Origin: Toxoplasma gondii ME49
Lineage: Eukaryota > Apicomplexa > Conoidasida > Eucoccidiorida > Sarcocystidae
Assembly: GCF_000006565.2 (NCBI RefSeq)
Contig: NC_031471.1
Span: 2,266,441-2,330,440, forward strand
Length of the DNA: 64,000 nucleotides
Direction of reading: 5' to 3'
The notes under the pieces were generated by a model. That model saw only the letters and a list, made by a program, of their open reading frames with translations, did no database searches and was not told the origin of the DNA. Position 1 is the stretch's first letter, and each line of letters starts with the position of its first letter. A program made the position numbers and the translations under genes. This document shows positions 34,326-46,400 of the stretch, in pieces.

Positions 34326-37040
34326 CTGCGGTTCCGCACACACACACACACAATCGATGCGTCTTCCGTAACTGCTGCTCTATTCAGCCTTGCTATTGAT
34401 TAGTAGTTTTCGCTAGTGAACGGGGGAAAAACGAGAATGGGAACGTCTTTTGTGCCGAAGTGTTTCGAGACCAAAATTTTCGCGTCTGGGCTCTGTGCGT
34501 GACCTCGTTGCAGGATGTCGCCTACAGGGGCAACGGAGCTTTAAGGTGCAAGACAAGCAGTGGCGAATGCTGCATATGCTTTGAAGAAGCATGGAAGGAA
34601 CGAACAATTTCTGATCCACGTCTGGCAACCTGAATACCTTGCTCGAAACAGCAGCTTCCTCTGCCGTTTTAACAAATTCATGCATGGGCTGGGAATACCT
34701 TCTGCCAGATCGAAGAAAACATAATGCTGCCCAATCGCCGGAAGGGCGCCTGAGTATTGCGCAATGTGACAGGTGGGTCGAGACAAAATACGGAGAGAAT
34801 TTTTTACGTGGCTCGGGCGGTAGGTCGTAATAGCATGTATAACGGCAATGTATCCTAAGAGCATGGATGGCCACGGAAATACAAGGAAAGGCACAGGTGG
34901 AAGTGACAGTGGGATAGCATCATCGTTTGTTGAGGCGTTGATAGAGTGCAACAGACTATTCGACGTGAAAAAAATGTCGGTGCCACGCTCTACTACTGGT
35001 GACCTCTATTTGCGCGGAAGGATGTGCCTGGTTTTCGTCAATTGATGTATAAAACTTGACACACATTTCCGAATTTCGTAGAGACAAGGGATATAGCAAT
35101 CAGAGATCAGAGAAGGAAGGGTGCAGCCACGGAATTCAGAACTCATGGAGGCTTCGTGGCTTCGTTTCCGTCTTTTCATTTCCCCCAGCACAACGCGCAC
35201 TTGATTATATGTCGGGAAAGTTTTGGGTTTTTTTTTTGCAGGTTCGGAACTGATTAAGCACAGAACTCGCGCAGCGCTTGTCGCGGTAAATTGTGATCTC
35301 TACGTGTGAATCAGAAGCACATTTGCCGAATTTGGAGCAGTCAAACTAGAGATCCGATAAATGTCTAAGGCAAGGGCTCTTCTCCAGTGCCCGCGTCGTA
35401 ATTATGAACTGTCGAATGTCTGCAAGCTACGCTCACACACTGCTTGGCTCCCTTACAAAACTGGCACTTCATCTCCAGACTTTTACGCACTGCTGCTTGT
35501 TGGCGTAAATATATTTCATCGTCTCTCGCTAGCCCCATGAAGCTGTCTTGTGCAGTTGAAGAGAAAGGGCTGCAGGCAGCCAATGCGATATTCAGAGCTT
35601 TACACGTGATTGTAATGAGATACACAAAGTTTTTGTCATTTGTTTCAGCACGGTGCCGCGACACAAGGGCCCGCATCCTCCAAGCATATTTGCGGCATCA
35701 AGTTTTTAAGGTGGTAACCACGATAGAACCCGTTAGTCAACTAAAGGGAAGAAAGAGTTAATTCCAGCATCCGTTGATTGAATGAGATTACAGTTATTGA
35801 AAAGTCATTCGAGAAAGTCTGTAGACGTGGGACTTGAATCGCCGGGCAGGGGGTCGATTGACAAAAATACCATCGAGTGCGTGACGCTCTTATTTAAGGT
35901 GAAAAGTTTGAGCTCGTCACAGAAAAAAATTTCATCGTGACACCCATGGTCTCCGGCTACCAACACCTGCTCAACTTCACACCATTTCTTGTGACATGCA
36001 AGATCATTAGAACAGGAGAAAGTAGAAAGTGGCGTCTTAATCTAAATGTCCTCTGCAATCAATAGTGAACGTACGCCTGTTTTTTCTTTGCGACTAGCAT
36101 TTAAATCTCTGCCAATGGCTTTGGCGACATTTCTGACTTGGCCAGACTGCGTAGCCTAATCCGTAGCTCAGATGTCTCTGTTGTATAGGTCGCACCAGTT
36201 GGGCGGCTTCCACATTGGTGAGTTCATGCTAGTTATGTTTTCGATGGTAGCGGAGAAAGTAATATGCCATGGAATACCACATACCCCAATATGGACTTGC
36301 GTGGAAGTATGCATACGCATGTATCTGTGCATAGATGCATTCCATATCACTTGTGTTACACTTTCGGAGTGCCCCCAACACATTCCGGCCCTTCTCTCGC
36401 CCAGACTTTTTACGGGGGCAGCTGTTGCAGCTGAATTCTCCAACGAAGTGGAGTGCAAAAGTGATTGTAACTCACTGAGGGAAAGGAGCAACCCAGGAAT
36501 CAAAATCGCTGCTTGTGTCCTTGGTGAACGATGGCAGAAACAGGTTCGAAGTCCCTCTACACTCGGACATACAAGGCTTTTCAATTTCGAGCGACAAGGC
36601 AGCGAACTCGTATTTTCGCAGTTGGCTTTGTAGTTTGGTTGACGATATTCTCGAGTGGGCATAAACGCAGCTCTCCTTGACAAAGTTTCAGAGCCTAAGA
36701 AACGTCTATCTCTGTTCACCTGTTGGAGACTAGACTGTCGCTGCATGCAGAACCGATGGAACGCCGCAACCCTGCTGATCGTACAGCGCCACTGAGCTCT
36801 AGTTGTTTGACGGCGCCGCTGACCTCCCTCTGAAGGCAAGAGAGCCTGTGCGTTAGGAACAGAACACACTGAATGAACGTTGTGGATATAATAACTTCGT
36901 CAACACAGAAGCTGTCGGTAGAAAAGCAGGTACAATCCTACTTTTTGTGGTGCGTTCTGTAATAGGGGTGTTCAGAGCAAATGCACAAAGATGCACATAC
37001 CGCACCCGAAGCATATTTGCGCGCGTCAGTGTCTGAACAG
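34326..37040. other. Region between the SRS array and the coiled-coil gene; no gene supported
   Basis: About 2.7 kb without a convincing gene. The longest frame (36168-36869, minus, 233 codons) starts with GTG, has no recognisable domain and no usual coding composition. The sequence upstream of SRS copy 6 presumably holds its promoter. Confidence 0.45.
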
Positions 37041-39948
37041 CTACAGTGAACTACGCTTGCGCGTTTCTTCCTTTTCATAACGCAACAATGTATCGTGGAG
37101 TCTCACGTATGACACTTCTGTATGTCTGGAACGTCTCCTATAAGGACTGCCAGATAGAAAACGTTTTAGGTACACTTGTACAAGATGATGTGCTTTAACA
37201 CAGAGCGAAAGAGAAACAATTGTCAGTTGACACCTACCCGAGAAAGTAGAGGAGTCTTTTCTGTAAAAAAAGTTCATAAGGAACAAAGAACTAGCATGTT
37301 TGATTAAAAGGGAGTCGCTCACCTTCGCAGCTCAAGAGCCTCCAGCGCCTCTGCCTTCCTGAGCTTTTCGATGGAGGCAACAACGGAGCTGGCGACCAAG
37401 CGTCCTGCCTCTCTCTTCTGCTTCATTAATTCGTCTTTCCGTTTCTGGATGACTTCCGTGATCTGCTGTTTGGCATCACTCTAGTGGCGCACAAGGTTCG
37501 AAAGAAGACTCCATTACACAGAATCCAGAAGCTCAAATCCATGACGATCGCACATGAACTTACTTCTGCTTGTGCAGGAAGTTAGCGCCAAAACGCAAAA
37601 AACAACCAAAAACCGGGCATTTCTGTAGATACTACGGTTCAATCGTTATATGTGCTGGGGCAGCACAGGAAACGAATATAGGAGGCGCGTGTTTGCATTC
37701 GATGGACAACAGTTACGCTCTTCTCTCTCGGCCTAGTATTTGCTCCGTTCTTCTGTTTACCTACGTGCTGTTTTTGGATGATGCGAGCCCGGTTAGCTTT
37801 CCTTCTAAGCTCTTCTTCCCGCTGAGAACTTGCAGTTTCCTGTTCTTTTCGATATTCCTCCTTGCGCGCCTGTGCCATCCTCGTCTTCATGGCGTGGACA
37901 TCGCGAAGCAGCCTGTGTCTGCCTCCCCGCTCTTCGGCCCGGCGTGCCTCAACGTGCTGCCTGTTTGCCGCTCTCTCCAGGAGCTTTCTTTCGATCATGA
38001 GGACTTCTGTACGTGTGTATCCGCAGGACATCCTACTGAAAAGGCAAAGTCCAAGCCTGCAGTTTTCTCTTTATTCTATCACACTGTGTTACTGGCCCAG
38101 CGCAGGGATCACTCTACAGTTCCGTCTGTAGTAGTAGGATTTAAGAAACTTCAGGAATCTTCCTTCCGTCACTGACCGCTGTGGAGGGATACACGACAGA
38201 ATTTGAAAAACCGGTACATAACTCTTTGAAATGTAGCTCTGAATCTTTTTTTCCACTCTCCGTACCACTGATTTGTTTCTCAGCATGACGCTGCTCACGT
38301 TGCTGAGCAGCCTTAGCCTTCCTCCGTAGATCCTCGAGCTCCCGCATAAGTTTGTATTCTTCACACCGCAAATACCGGGTGCGGTTCTTGTGTTTCTGGA
38401 TCTCCCGCTCGAGGATCTTTTTGCTTTGGACTGCGTCAGAAGTTCTAAGCGTCAGCCTTTCTAACAGAGCATTCATTTCATTTGGATTCAGAGTGGAACG
38501 GAGACCAGTTGTATGCTTCACCTTCTCGTCTCGAGAAAGACGAGACCGAAGCACTTCTATCTCACTGGGAACTTTGGGGAGAGAACCAATTTTGGTCCCT
38601 TCTGGATGCGGAGCGCGATAAGGCCCTGCATAAGGTAATGCCACAAGCGCCGGACCAGACAGAAAACAAACACAGCTACAACGCTTGTCAGATGCATCAG
38701 CGCGTATCAATAGGTACTGGATCGTGTCGAATGGCACCAGAGCAAGGCTAGGTGCGACCCCTTCTAAAATATGGGACGAACGCAGCTCTCATCCCAGAAA
38801 CAACTGAGCAAAACCAGTTACTATGGACGGGAACGAACCACAAACCTTCGTCTCTAAATCATCCACTCTGGATTCTATCATGACGAACAGTTCTGCGGTT
38901 ATAACACGAGGAAAAAACTCAAAACCATCTGACTGAGAGCCTTTCGACCCAGAACAGGGCAAGCACTCTTCAACTAAGTGTTCTCTCCACCAATGCGAAT
39001 GCATTTATACCGGTACTGGAGTAACCTCCCTCGTCAAACCTGTGATTTGGTGTGCTTTTGCCCATGTGCACAACTGCGGAAACGAACTGAATATGACGCA
39101 ACGGAGTCGAATTATAAGAAAACCAGGCAACGAGGAAACATGTTATGGAATTCGGGATCTTTGACATGGGACATAGCAAAACGCTCCTTTCACGCGCGCT
39201 CCAGTGCGAACATTTCTACATATTAGCGTAGTGGCACCTTCTGCCGTGGGCAGGCTGACAGCATGGTGTGAAAACCACGACATATCGCCAAAAGTGACCC
39301 AGTCGAGCACAGACGCAGCTGAAGAGTCCAATCTCTAATCCATTTCTCCCCACAAAAGCTACGGAATATTGCTGCTCGCTTACCTGGATCGGAAACTCGC
39401 ATCACCGCCACAGGCCGACGTGTAGTGCCTCCCCCTGATGACTCATTCGCCTCTTTTTCGTCGCTTTTGCTTGGGCCCGTTTGCCGGGTCACTAAACTTG
39501 CAGGCTTTTCCTTTTCCAACCCCGACGCCCAGCACGTGCGTCTTCTCACAATATGTGGGGGACCGGGAAATCGCTCGTGGGTTGCAAATTCACACTGGAT
39601 TTTACCCTGGGTCAAGTTCGTTTCCATGTTATTTTCATTATGAGATGTTGAAGCTGACGGAATGTTTTCGGGTCTGCAGCGGCGTTCATTGCAGCTGTCG
39701 GGAGGATTGAGAGGTAGACAGTCCCCCGGCAGATGCTGCTTCTCTTGGCTGTGCTTCAGTTTCCATGTTGGAAACAAGCTGAGGCTGGGAGTTTTAGGGC
39801 AGTACGTTGTCACAGGTGCCGCTGGAGCAGAAGGACACGAAAACGCGCTTTTAATGTTTCCTTGGCGCTTACTTGACGCCTCTGCCTTCTCCACCAATGA
39901 ACTAGATGGTTCTTTTCCCGGCATTGTCGCAATGCATATATGCGACAT
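37041..39948 (-). CDS. Coiled-coil protein of unknown function
   Basis: Five exons in transcript order: 39948-39384, 38625-38266, 38006-37765, 37480-37323, 37146-37041. They sum to 1431 nt (476 aa) with consistent phases. The first 188 residues are Ser/Pro/Lys-rich and look disordered. From about residue 215 to 450 the protein is dominated by charged heptad-like sequence rich in Glu, Arg, Lys, Gln and Ala (e.g. REIQKHKNRTRYLRCEEYKL, RKANRARIIQKQH, ITEVIQKRKDELMKQK), indicating long coiled coils. No enzymatic motif is visible. Such proteins are common in the cytoskeleton, basal bodies and flagella, but nothing here fixes the location. A small candidate exon at 38846-38892 (ELFVMIESRVDDLETK) would break the phase if inserted, so I left it out. 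The acceptor at 38007 is weak. Confidence 0.65.
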
Positions 39949-42900
39949 CCTTCAGTGGAGTGATTCTCCTGATCCACCCGAGGACATACGATCACGGATT
40001 CATACAGTACAAAATATGGTGCGTATGATGTACTCGCACTCTCACAGCCATTCCAGGGACACAGATCCAAAAACGTGTACAGTCGGTCACAGGTACATTT
40101 GTCTCAACATACGGTGGTCAGGATAGCGACCGTGGAGTTCAAGAGTACGTTTCACTGTGCCGAGGATGTTTTCAACTATAGCTGCGTGGAGTGTCGTCGG
40201 CATTATCCGAGGACACAGTTGCTCCAACTGGTGTCTGCATTGTCAGGAGGAGCGAATGCGTCTCAGAAGAAACGCCGGCTGCCATACATTCCGAGGCTGC
40301 TTACTTCGGTTTCAGCAGTAATTACTCCAGCACAAATAGATTCACACAAACGGGTATCGAATTTCTGCTTTACCGGAACAAACCAACTGCAAGTGTCGCC
40401 GATCTCCACGGCGAACGAAAAAGGCAAAATTTTCTTTGTCAAAACGGGGTTCAGTTCCACTTCCGTCACCGAGTGTGCAACAGGTGTCACCTCTTTGACA
40501 AGCACTTGGCGCCGGGGCTGCAGCCGTCCACCCCACATAACTAATGATGTGTTACCGAGGGTTCAGTCATTTGCTTGCTACCGTCGAAATCTTTTATGGC
40601 TTCTACTGCCTTAATTTTACTTGGCTGCATCTGGCTGCACGTTCAAATATTCCTGTACCGTTCCACAGAGAGTAAGAATCTTGGCAACGTAGGAGGAAAA
40701 ACACTCAGATCTCTTACGTGGTTTCAAGGGAACAACTATTAGTGTGTATTCAGTTGCAAACAGAGAAGTGGACCAACTCAGCGAACTCATTGCACACGTC
40801 TCGCTCGTCCACTCCGCTTTTTAGGCTGAGCTGCGCAGCATTCCCTAACGGCCCAGTTCAGAGCAGCGTCTGCTTTGAGGCTTCCCCTTTACACTCAGAC
40901 TCGTTTTCGGTTTTAATTCTGGCGGGCGTGGGGCTACCGAAATCATGACATTCGGATACAAGCAACAAGCGGGGATGAGAGAGATTCGCTCGCTGTTAGC
41001 GGTGCTTTAACTCGGACAGTCGCCAAGGGCGTGCACGCGGCAGACGTGAGGAGAGCGTTCATAAAAAGGAAGAGTAAACCCAGGAAACGTGTTCGCTGCA
41101 TCGACGGGTACACATCTTATGGACCCCCGCTTCACGACCATATTTGCGGGTATACTCAAGTTCATACTTTAACCATGCCACCACCTGCCCCCGAACGTAA
41201 CACCGGTAGACTTCTTGCACTGTGAAAGGATGCGACGTCCTCAAGCTCTTTAAACAAGCCTGAAATTCTCCATACACGACCGCAGTTATTGTCCGGTGTC
41301 CAACTTGTTGTAAATTCCTACGCAATTGTGCACACTTTGCTCGTGAATTTCAAGGGGAAAAACGATGTGTTCTGTCAAGCGTTCATCCTCTGGACTGTGA
41401 CTCTGAAAAATATATGGAACCCTAAACACAGATCGGTTTTTGCTTGCGAGAGCTTATATCGGCACCGGGAAATTCGTTTTTATTGACACATATTCATGAT
41501 GCTTGAAAGGGTCGCGACAAGAGGCTTGCTAGACGTTCGTCGTTGACGGCTATTCCTCAGTGGTCACACGCATCAGCAACAGAACAAGCGAAGGCGACAG
41601 ACATCTATTTTGTTGTCTCCAGAGTGTGTACACCGGTTTATCTTCCTTTTCCTTCTCTTCAGAGTGAAGAAACTCAGTATCGTAAAAAGTGAACAACAGA
41701 AGACGATAAGCGAACATAACATGCGCCTGAAACTCACTTCCAGACTAGCAGATACACTTGAAATAAACACTTTACCCTTGTAGAGCTGAACGGTCAACGG
41801 TGAAAATGCATCTGGAGGAGGTGTGCTAGTATTCTAACGTTTAACACTTCCCTTTCTTCATCCACGAGTTTCCGAGCGTCCATTGCAAGGCAAGATAAAC
41901 TGAATAAGCCAGCTTAATGCTGTTTCGATGACAACAGAAACTAAACTGGCGGATCGTTTAAAGCATTTTCTTGAGACAGAAATGCCGCTTTCATTTGCAG
42001 CAGATCGATATATTTCTCGTAGTACCGCATACATTCTCCTCTCCATGCCGTTTGGCTCGTCTGTTTAAACATGTTCTACGAATCCCAAAAGTATTATTTG
42101 CATGAACGAATGCGACACTTCACTACATTTCTTTATGCTCCCCTAAAACAGAAACCAAAACAGTTTGAGAAAGTGGGAGGTACAGCCTTTCCTCTACGTC
42201 TCGCTTACGTGTCAGTGCAAAAGGCACGTGCATCGCGTGCTTTTCGGAAGATACGCCTCTATTCAACTGTTTTTTCGTAATTTCCTCTGTTTACTTCTAT
42301 ATAATTTTCTGTGGGTTTCTGCGTGGCCGTAAGGGGTACTTACCTACGGCTCCCGCGTTCCCCTTTCCTTTTGATTCCGTGTCTACAGGTCCTCTACCGG
42401 GTATAGGCGTGTCTACTTTTTACTGTGATGAATAAAGATGGTTCAAATGCGTGGCTATTTCTATAATGGAAATTGGAATAATGCTGTGACGTTTGAAGTC
42501 TGATAAAATTCCAAGGGAGATAGGATGAGATAATGGAAAACAAAGAACATGCACCACAAGATGCTAGATTATCATTAGAAACAAGAGCCGTCCTTGAGGT
42601 GTCAGGGCGTATGTTCATCTTTTATTTGAATTACCGGCAAAACGTCTTTGCGTTGGAAGGAAATGAAGGGGTCTTGGTGCGTTGACTTCTGCTGGCACTC
42701 AGGGTATAAGATTCCGACTTCATGACTGTCTCACCTTCATATGCCTCGATTGTTTGTGTCCCTCCCCCTTTCCCTAGTTCGCTGCAGCTCCAGTGTGTTT
42801 TCTTGAAGCTGCCTAGGAGCCCAAGGAACAGCGACTATATGTGAATATGAACCATTTCTAGGTATGGCCGTCCATAGGCGTGACATCGCCGGGCTTTTCA

Positions 42901-43441
42901 TGTCCCCATTTCTTTTTTCCACCGTCTTTTCCTGTTTCTTGACGTGTGCCTTCTGAAATTCCCTGAGCAGCTCTGCCGCTGTCGTCAGTTACGCACACAG
43001 TATCATTCCTTCGTCACTGTATTTTTTCACCCCAAATAGGTCTTTCTGGAGGAATGAAGATCCAGTGTGTGGTATCATTTCTCTCACCTGCAAAGTTGTT
43101 TTATTTGTTTTGCATTGTTTGACGTCTCAGCGAAGGCTAAGATTTGCGTGTTCGTGCTCGTGTTTCACACCAGTCTGAACGTCCTGAGTCGCTTTGTCTC
43201 ACACCACCGACAATACCCGCCACGCGTGTCCTACGACTTTCGGCGTCTTCATTTTCGTATCCTATCTGGCCATCGACCTTTCTGCTGCTTCAATAGCTTG
43301 CAGCACCTTACAATCTTCCAACATTAACTTCCCCAATAATCAAAACCCTCGGTGTCTCATCTACTTCCTCGTTGCTCGTAGATTCTCGCTTACCTTCCAG
43401 TGTCTTTCCACGTTCTGTCCTTCTTCTGCATTCTCTGCAAG
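39949..43441. promoter_or_regulatory. Divergent upstream region of the coiled-coil and transhydrogenase genes
   Basis: About 3.5 kb between two head-to-head start codons. Frames such as 40075-40614 (+) have no ATG-supported start or recognisable domain. The last 400 bases before 43442 are CT-rich, like a 5' UTR. I see no repeat or RNA gene. Confidence 0.4.
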
Positions 43442-46400
43442 ATGACGGACCTAGACCACGGTAGTTCTCTTTCTTACAATGCCGATAACGCCGAGTCCAC
43501 AGAAGCATCGGGCAGCTGGCTTTCGGAGCACATGGCCCCTGTGCGACAACTTCGTGTGAACGTAACAGATTACGAAAACATTATAGAACCCGATGTGTGG
43601 CTGCAAGTTATCTATACATCAGCGGCACTATTCTTCGTTCTCTCGCTGCGGGGTCTCAGTCGGCAAGAAAGCGCAAAAATGGGGAATATTTACGGAGTAA
43701 TTGGCATGCTCGTAGCGGTCATAGGCACTCTAGTGTCGCCTTTCGTCTACGACAGAGCTCTGTGGATATTTTTCGTCGTCTGTGTCCCTCCTGCTGTCCT
43801 CGCCGTTATTGTCGCTATGCTGGTCAAGATGACTTCGATTCCCCAGCTGTAAGGGCGCGCAGTGCGAGACAAAACAGTCGTCAACAAAAATTATACGACT
43901 TGCCAAAGTTGCAAGAGGTCAAGTTGCATGTTCCAGTAAATTGTTTCGTACACTTTTGATACGAGGAACGGTGTCGAGCGCGAAAGACAGTGGGTGGATG
44001 TGGACATATTCATATTTCTACATACATGCACATGCACGGCAAAGCCTATGACTCCATCTTCCACGAGGGATATGGCTGAGTACGTACTCGCTTTTTAGCA
44101 GAAACTTAAATGAGAAACATGGAAAAAAGGGAAGAAAGTGAAGGGGTTCGTGCTGTTTTTTATCTGCGTGGAAAAGAGAGCTCTGCGCATTGTGCGGATT
44201 GGCAGTCCATCAGACATCTCATCGGATTCTCTCGCAGCTCTTGACCGTGCGGCTCATTTGCTGACCTCCCCTTTCCCCTTTTTTCACTTCTCCTTGCTGC
44301 AGCGTGGGAGCGTTGAATGCATTTGGAGGCCTAGCAGCCACCCTGGAAAGCTTCGCCCTTTATTTCTCCCCCTACGAGGTAGCGAAACAAGAAGCAATGC
44401 AATCGGTGGGAGAGACACGGTACCTCCAATTCCAGGTATACCAGACCGTCTTCTACCTGATTGGTAAGCCCGACCTGTCTCGCTCCACAGACATCCGTAT
44501 ATGCAAGCACACATGCATAGTCATACGCTCCAGGCACCTCCACCCCACACCTGTGTATATCCGCTCTCATCTCTTCTTCTGTCTGGCAATCTCCCCATCT
44601 GTCTCTGCCTCACTCTCCCCACATATCCATCGATAGGTATAAGTATGCATGCATTGGGATGACGACGTGTATGTAGATCTTTTTCTTGTGGATACTGAAC
44701 CATATGCATGCACGAAACATACGGTTTGTGAACTTGCTTGTGCATTTGTTAGGTGCCTCCATTGGAATGATTACATTTACAGGGTCGCTGGTGGCCTGCG
44801 GGAAGCTGTCAGGTTGGATCGCGTCGAAACCCCGAGTGATGCCGCTGCGTTGTTTCTGGATGCCAGTCGTTCTCGCGCTGCTTTTGGCGGCAGGCGCGGT
44901 GGCGGGTGTCTTAGGTTTGGACAACGTCCCCGTTGGCACTGTGTGTCTGTCCCTCTGCACGTTTTTGTCCGCCGTGTACGGCGTCTGTTTCGTGCTCGCG
45001 ATCGGCGGCGCAGACATGCCGGTGGTGATTTCTGTGTTGAACAGCGGGAGCGGGTGGGCGGGGGTTTTCGCGGGTTTAACCCTTCAGAACAGCATCATCA
45101 TCATCGCGGGCGCGTTTGTGGGCGCCTCAGGCATCATTCTGTCCTACGTGATGTGCACTGCGATGAATCGGTCACTCTGCAACGTGCTGCTCGGCGGGTT
45201 CGGTGACACGGGCAAGGAATCCAACGCGCAGGCGTTCGAGGGAGAAGCGAAAATCGCGACCAGCGAACAAGTGGCCGCGTACCTTCTCGCCTCACAGAGT
45301 GTGATCATCGTCCCGGGGTACGGCATGGCGGTTTCCCACGCTCAGTTTGCGGTTCACGAGCTAACTCAGCAACTGCGGGAGCGCGGAACTCAGGTCCGCT
45401 TTGCGATTCACCCGGTCGCGGGGAGACTCCCAGGCCACATGAACGTTTTGCTCGCCGAAGCAAACGTTCCGTACGACATCGTCTTGTCCATGGACGAAAT
45501 CAACGAAGACTTCCCTCAGACGGACACGGTGATTATCATTGGCGCAAACGACACGGTGAACCCCGCCGCGCAAAATGCGCCCGGGTGCCCGATCTACGGC
45601 ATGCCTGTTCTGGAAGTTTGGAAGGCGAAGAAAGTCATCGTGCTCAAACGGTCCATGCGCGTCGGCTACGCGGGCGTCGACAACCCGCTGTTTTTCTATC
45701 CGAACAGCGAAATGCTGCTCGGAGATGCCAAAGCGTCTCTTCAAACCCTGCTTACCGACATGCAAGACAAACTGGACGCCCACCCTATCGAAGCCAGCCG
45801 CCTTTCGTCCGAAACTCAAACCAATAAAAGCGCCCGGATTGCCGTCAACGTCGCGGGGGACAAAAGTGCCAAGCAGGAAAAACCACACGGCGCCGCCGCA
45901 GACAAGCCAGACGCAACCGAGACTGCAGGAACAGTAGGGGTAACAGTGACTGGATCAGGAGCGCCAGGGGAGGTGCCACCAGTAAGTGAGAAACAGAAAT
46001 TTGAGAACAGAAGGCCGTCTCTCCTATTCAGAGTCGAGACGAATAGATAAGACAAAGGACGTTACGTCTCTCCGTGTGGAGATGTGTGAAAATTCACATC
46101 CGTGTACATGGATGAAATATCTATGCACACACACGCGGCCGTATTTATGAAGGTAAGAGAATATATGCCTGTGGCTGTATACAACGTCCAGAAACAAAGC
46201 TACATATACAAGTATGCATAAGTGCGTATAGTTTGGGATAATACACAGGTATGTACATAGTTGCTTGTGTGAATGTAAGCAAATGGATAGATGTTTGTAA
46301 ACGTGCAAATATAGGCTTTCCGGTTAATTGGAGATGTGCGAAAAGCGACCCCTTCCAGAAGGGTATTGTGATCTTCGACCGTGTTGTGGAGAGTCGACCC

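Noticed and set aside
36168..36869. 233-codon open frame on the minus strand
   Set aside because: GTG start, no domain, and it overlaps open frames on the other strand. No splice or motif support.
38846..38892. Possible extra exon of the coiled-coil gene
   Set aside because: Inclusion breaks the reading phase into the next exon; kept only as a finding.
40075..40614. 179-codon open frame upstream of the transhydrogenase
   Set aside because: No recognisable domain, no convincing start, and opposite-strand frames are equally long.
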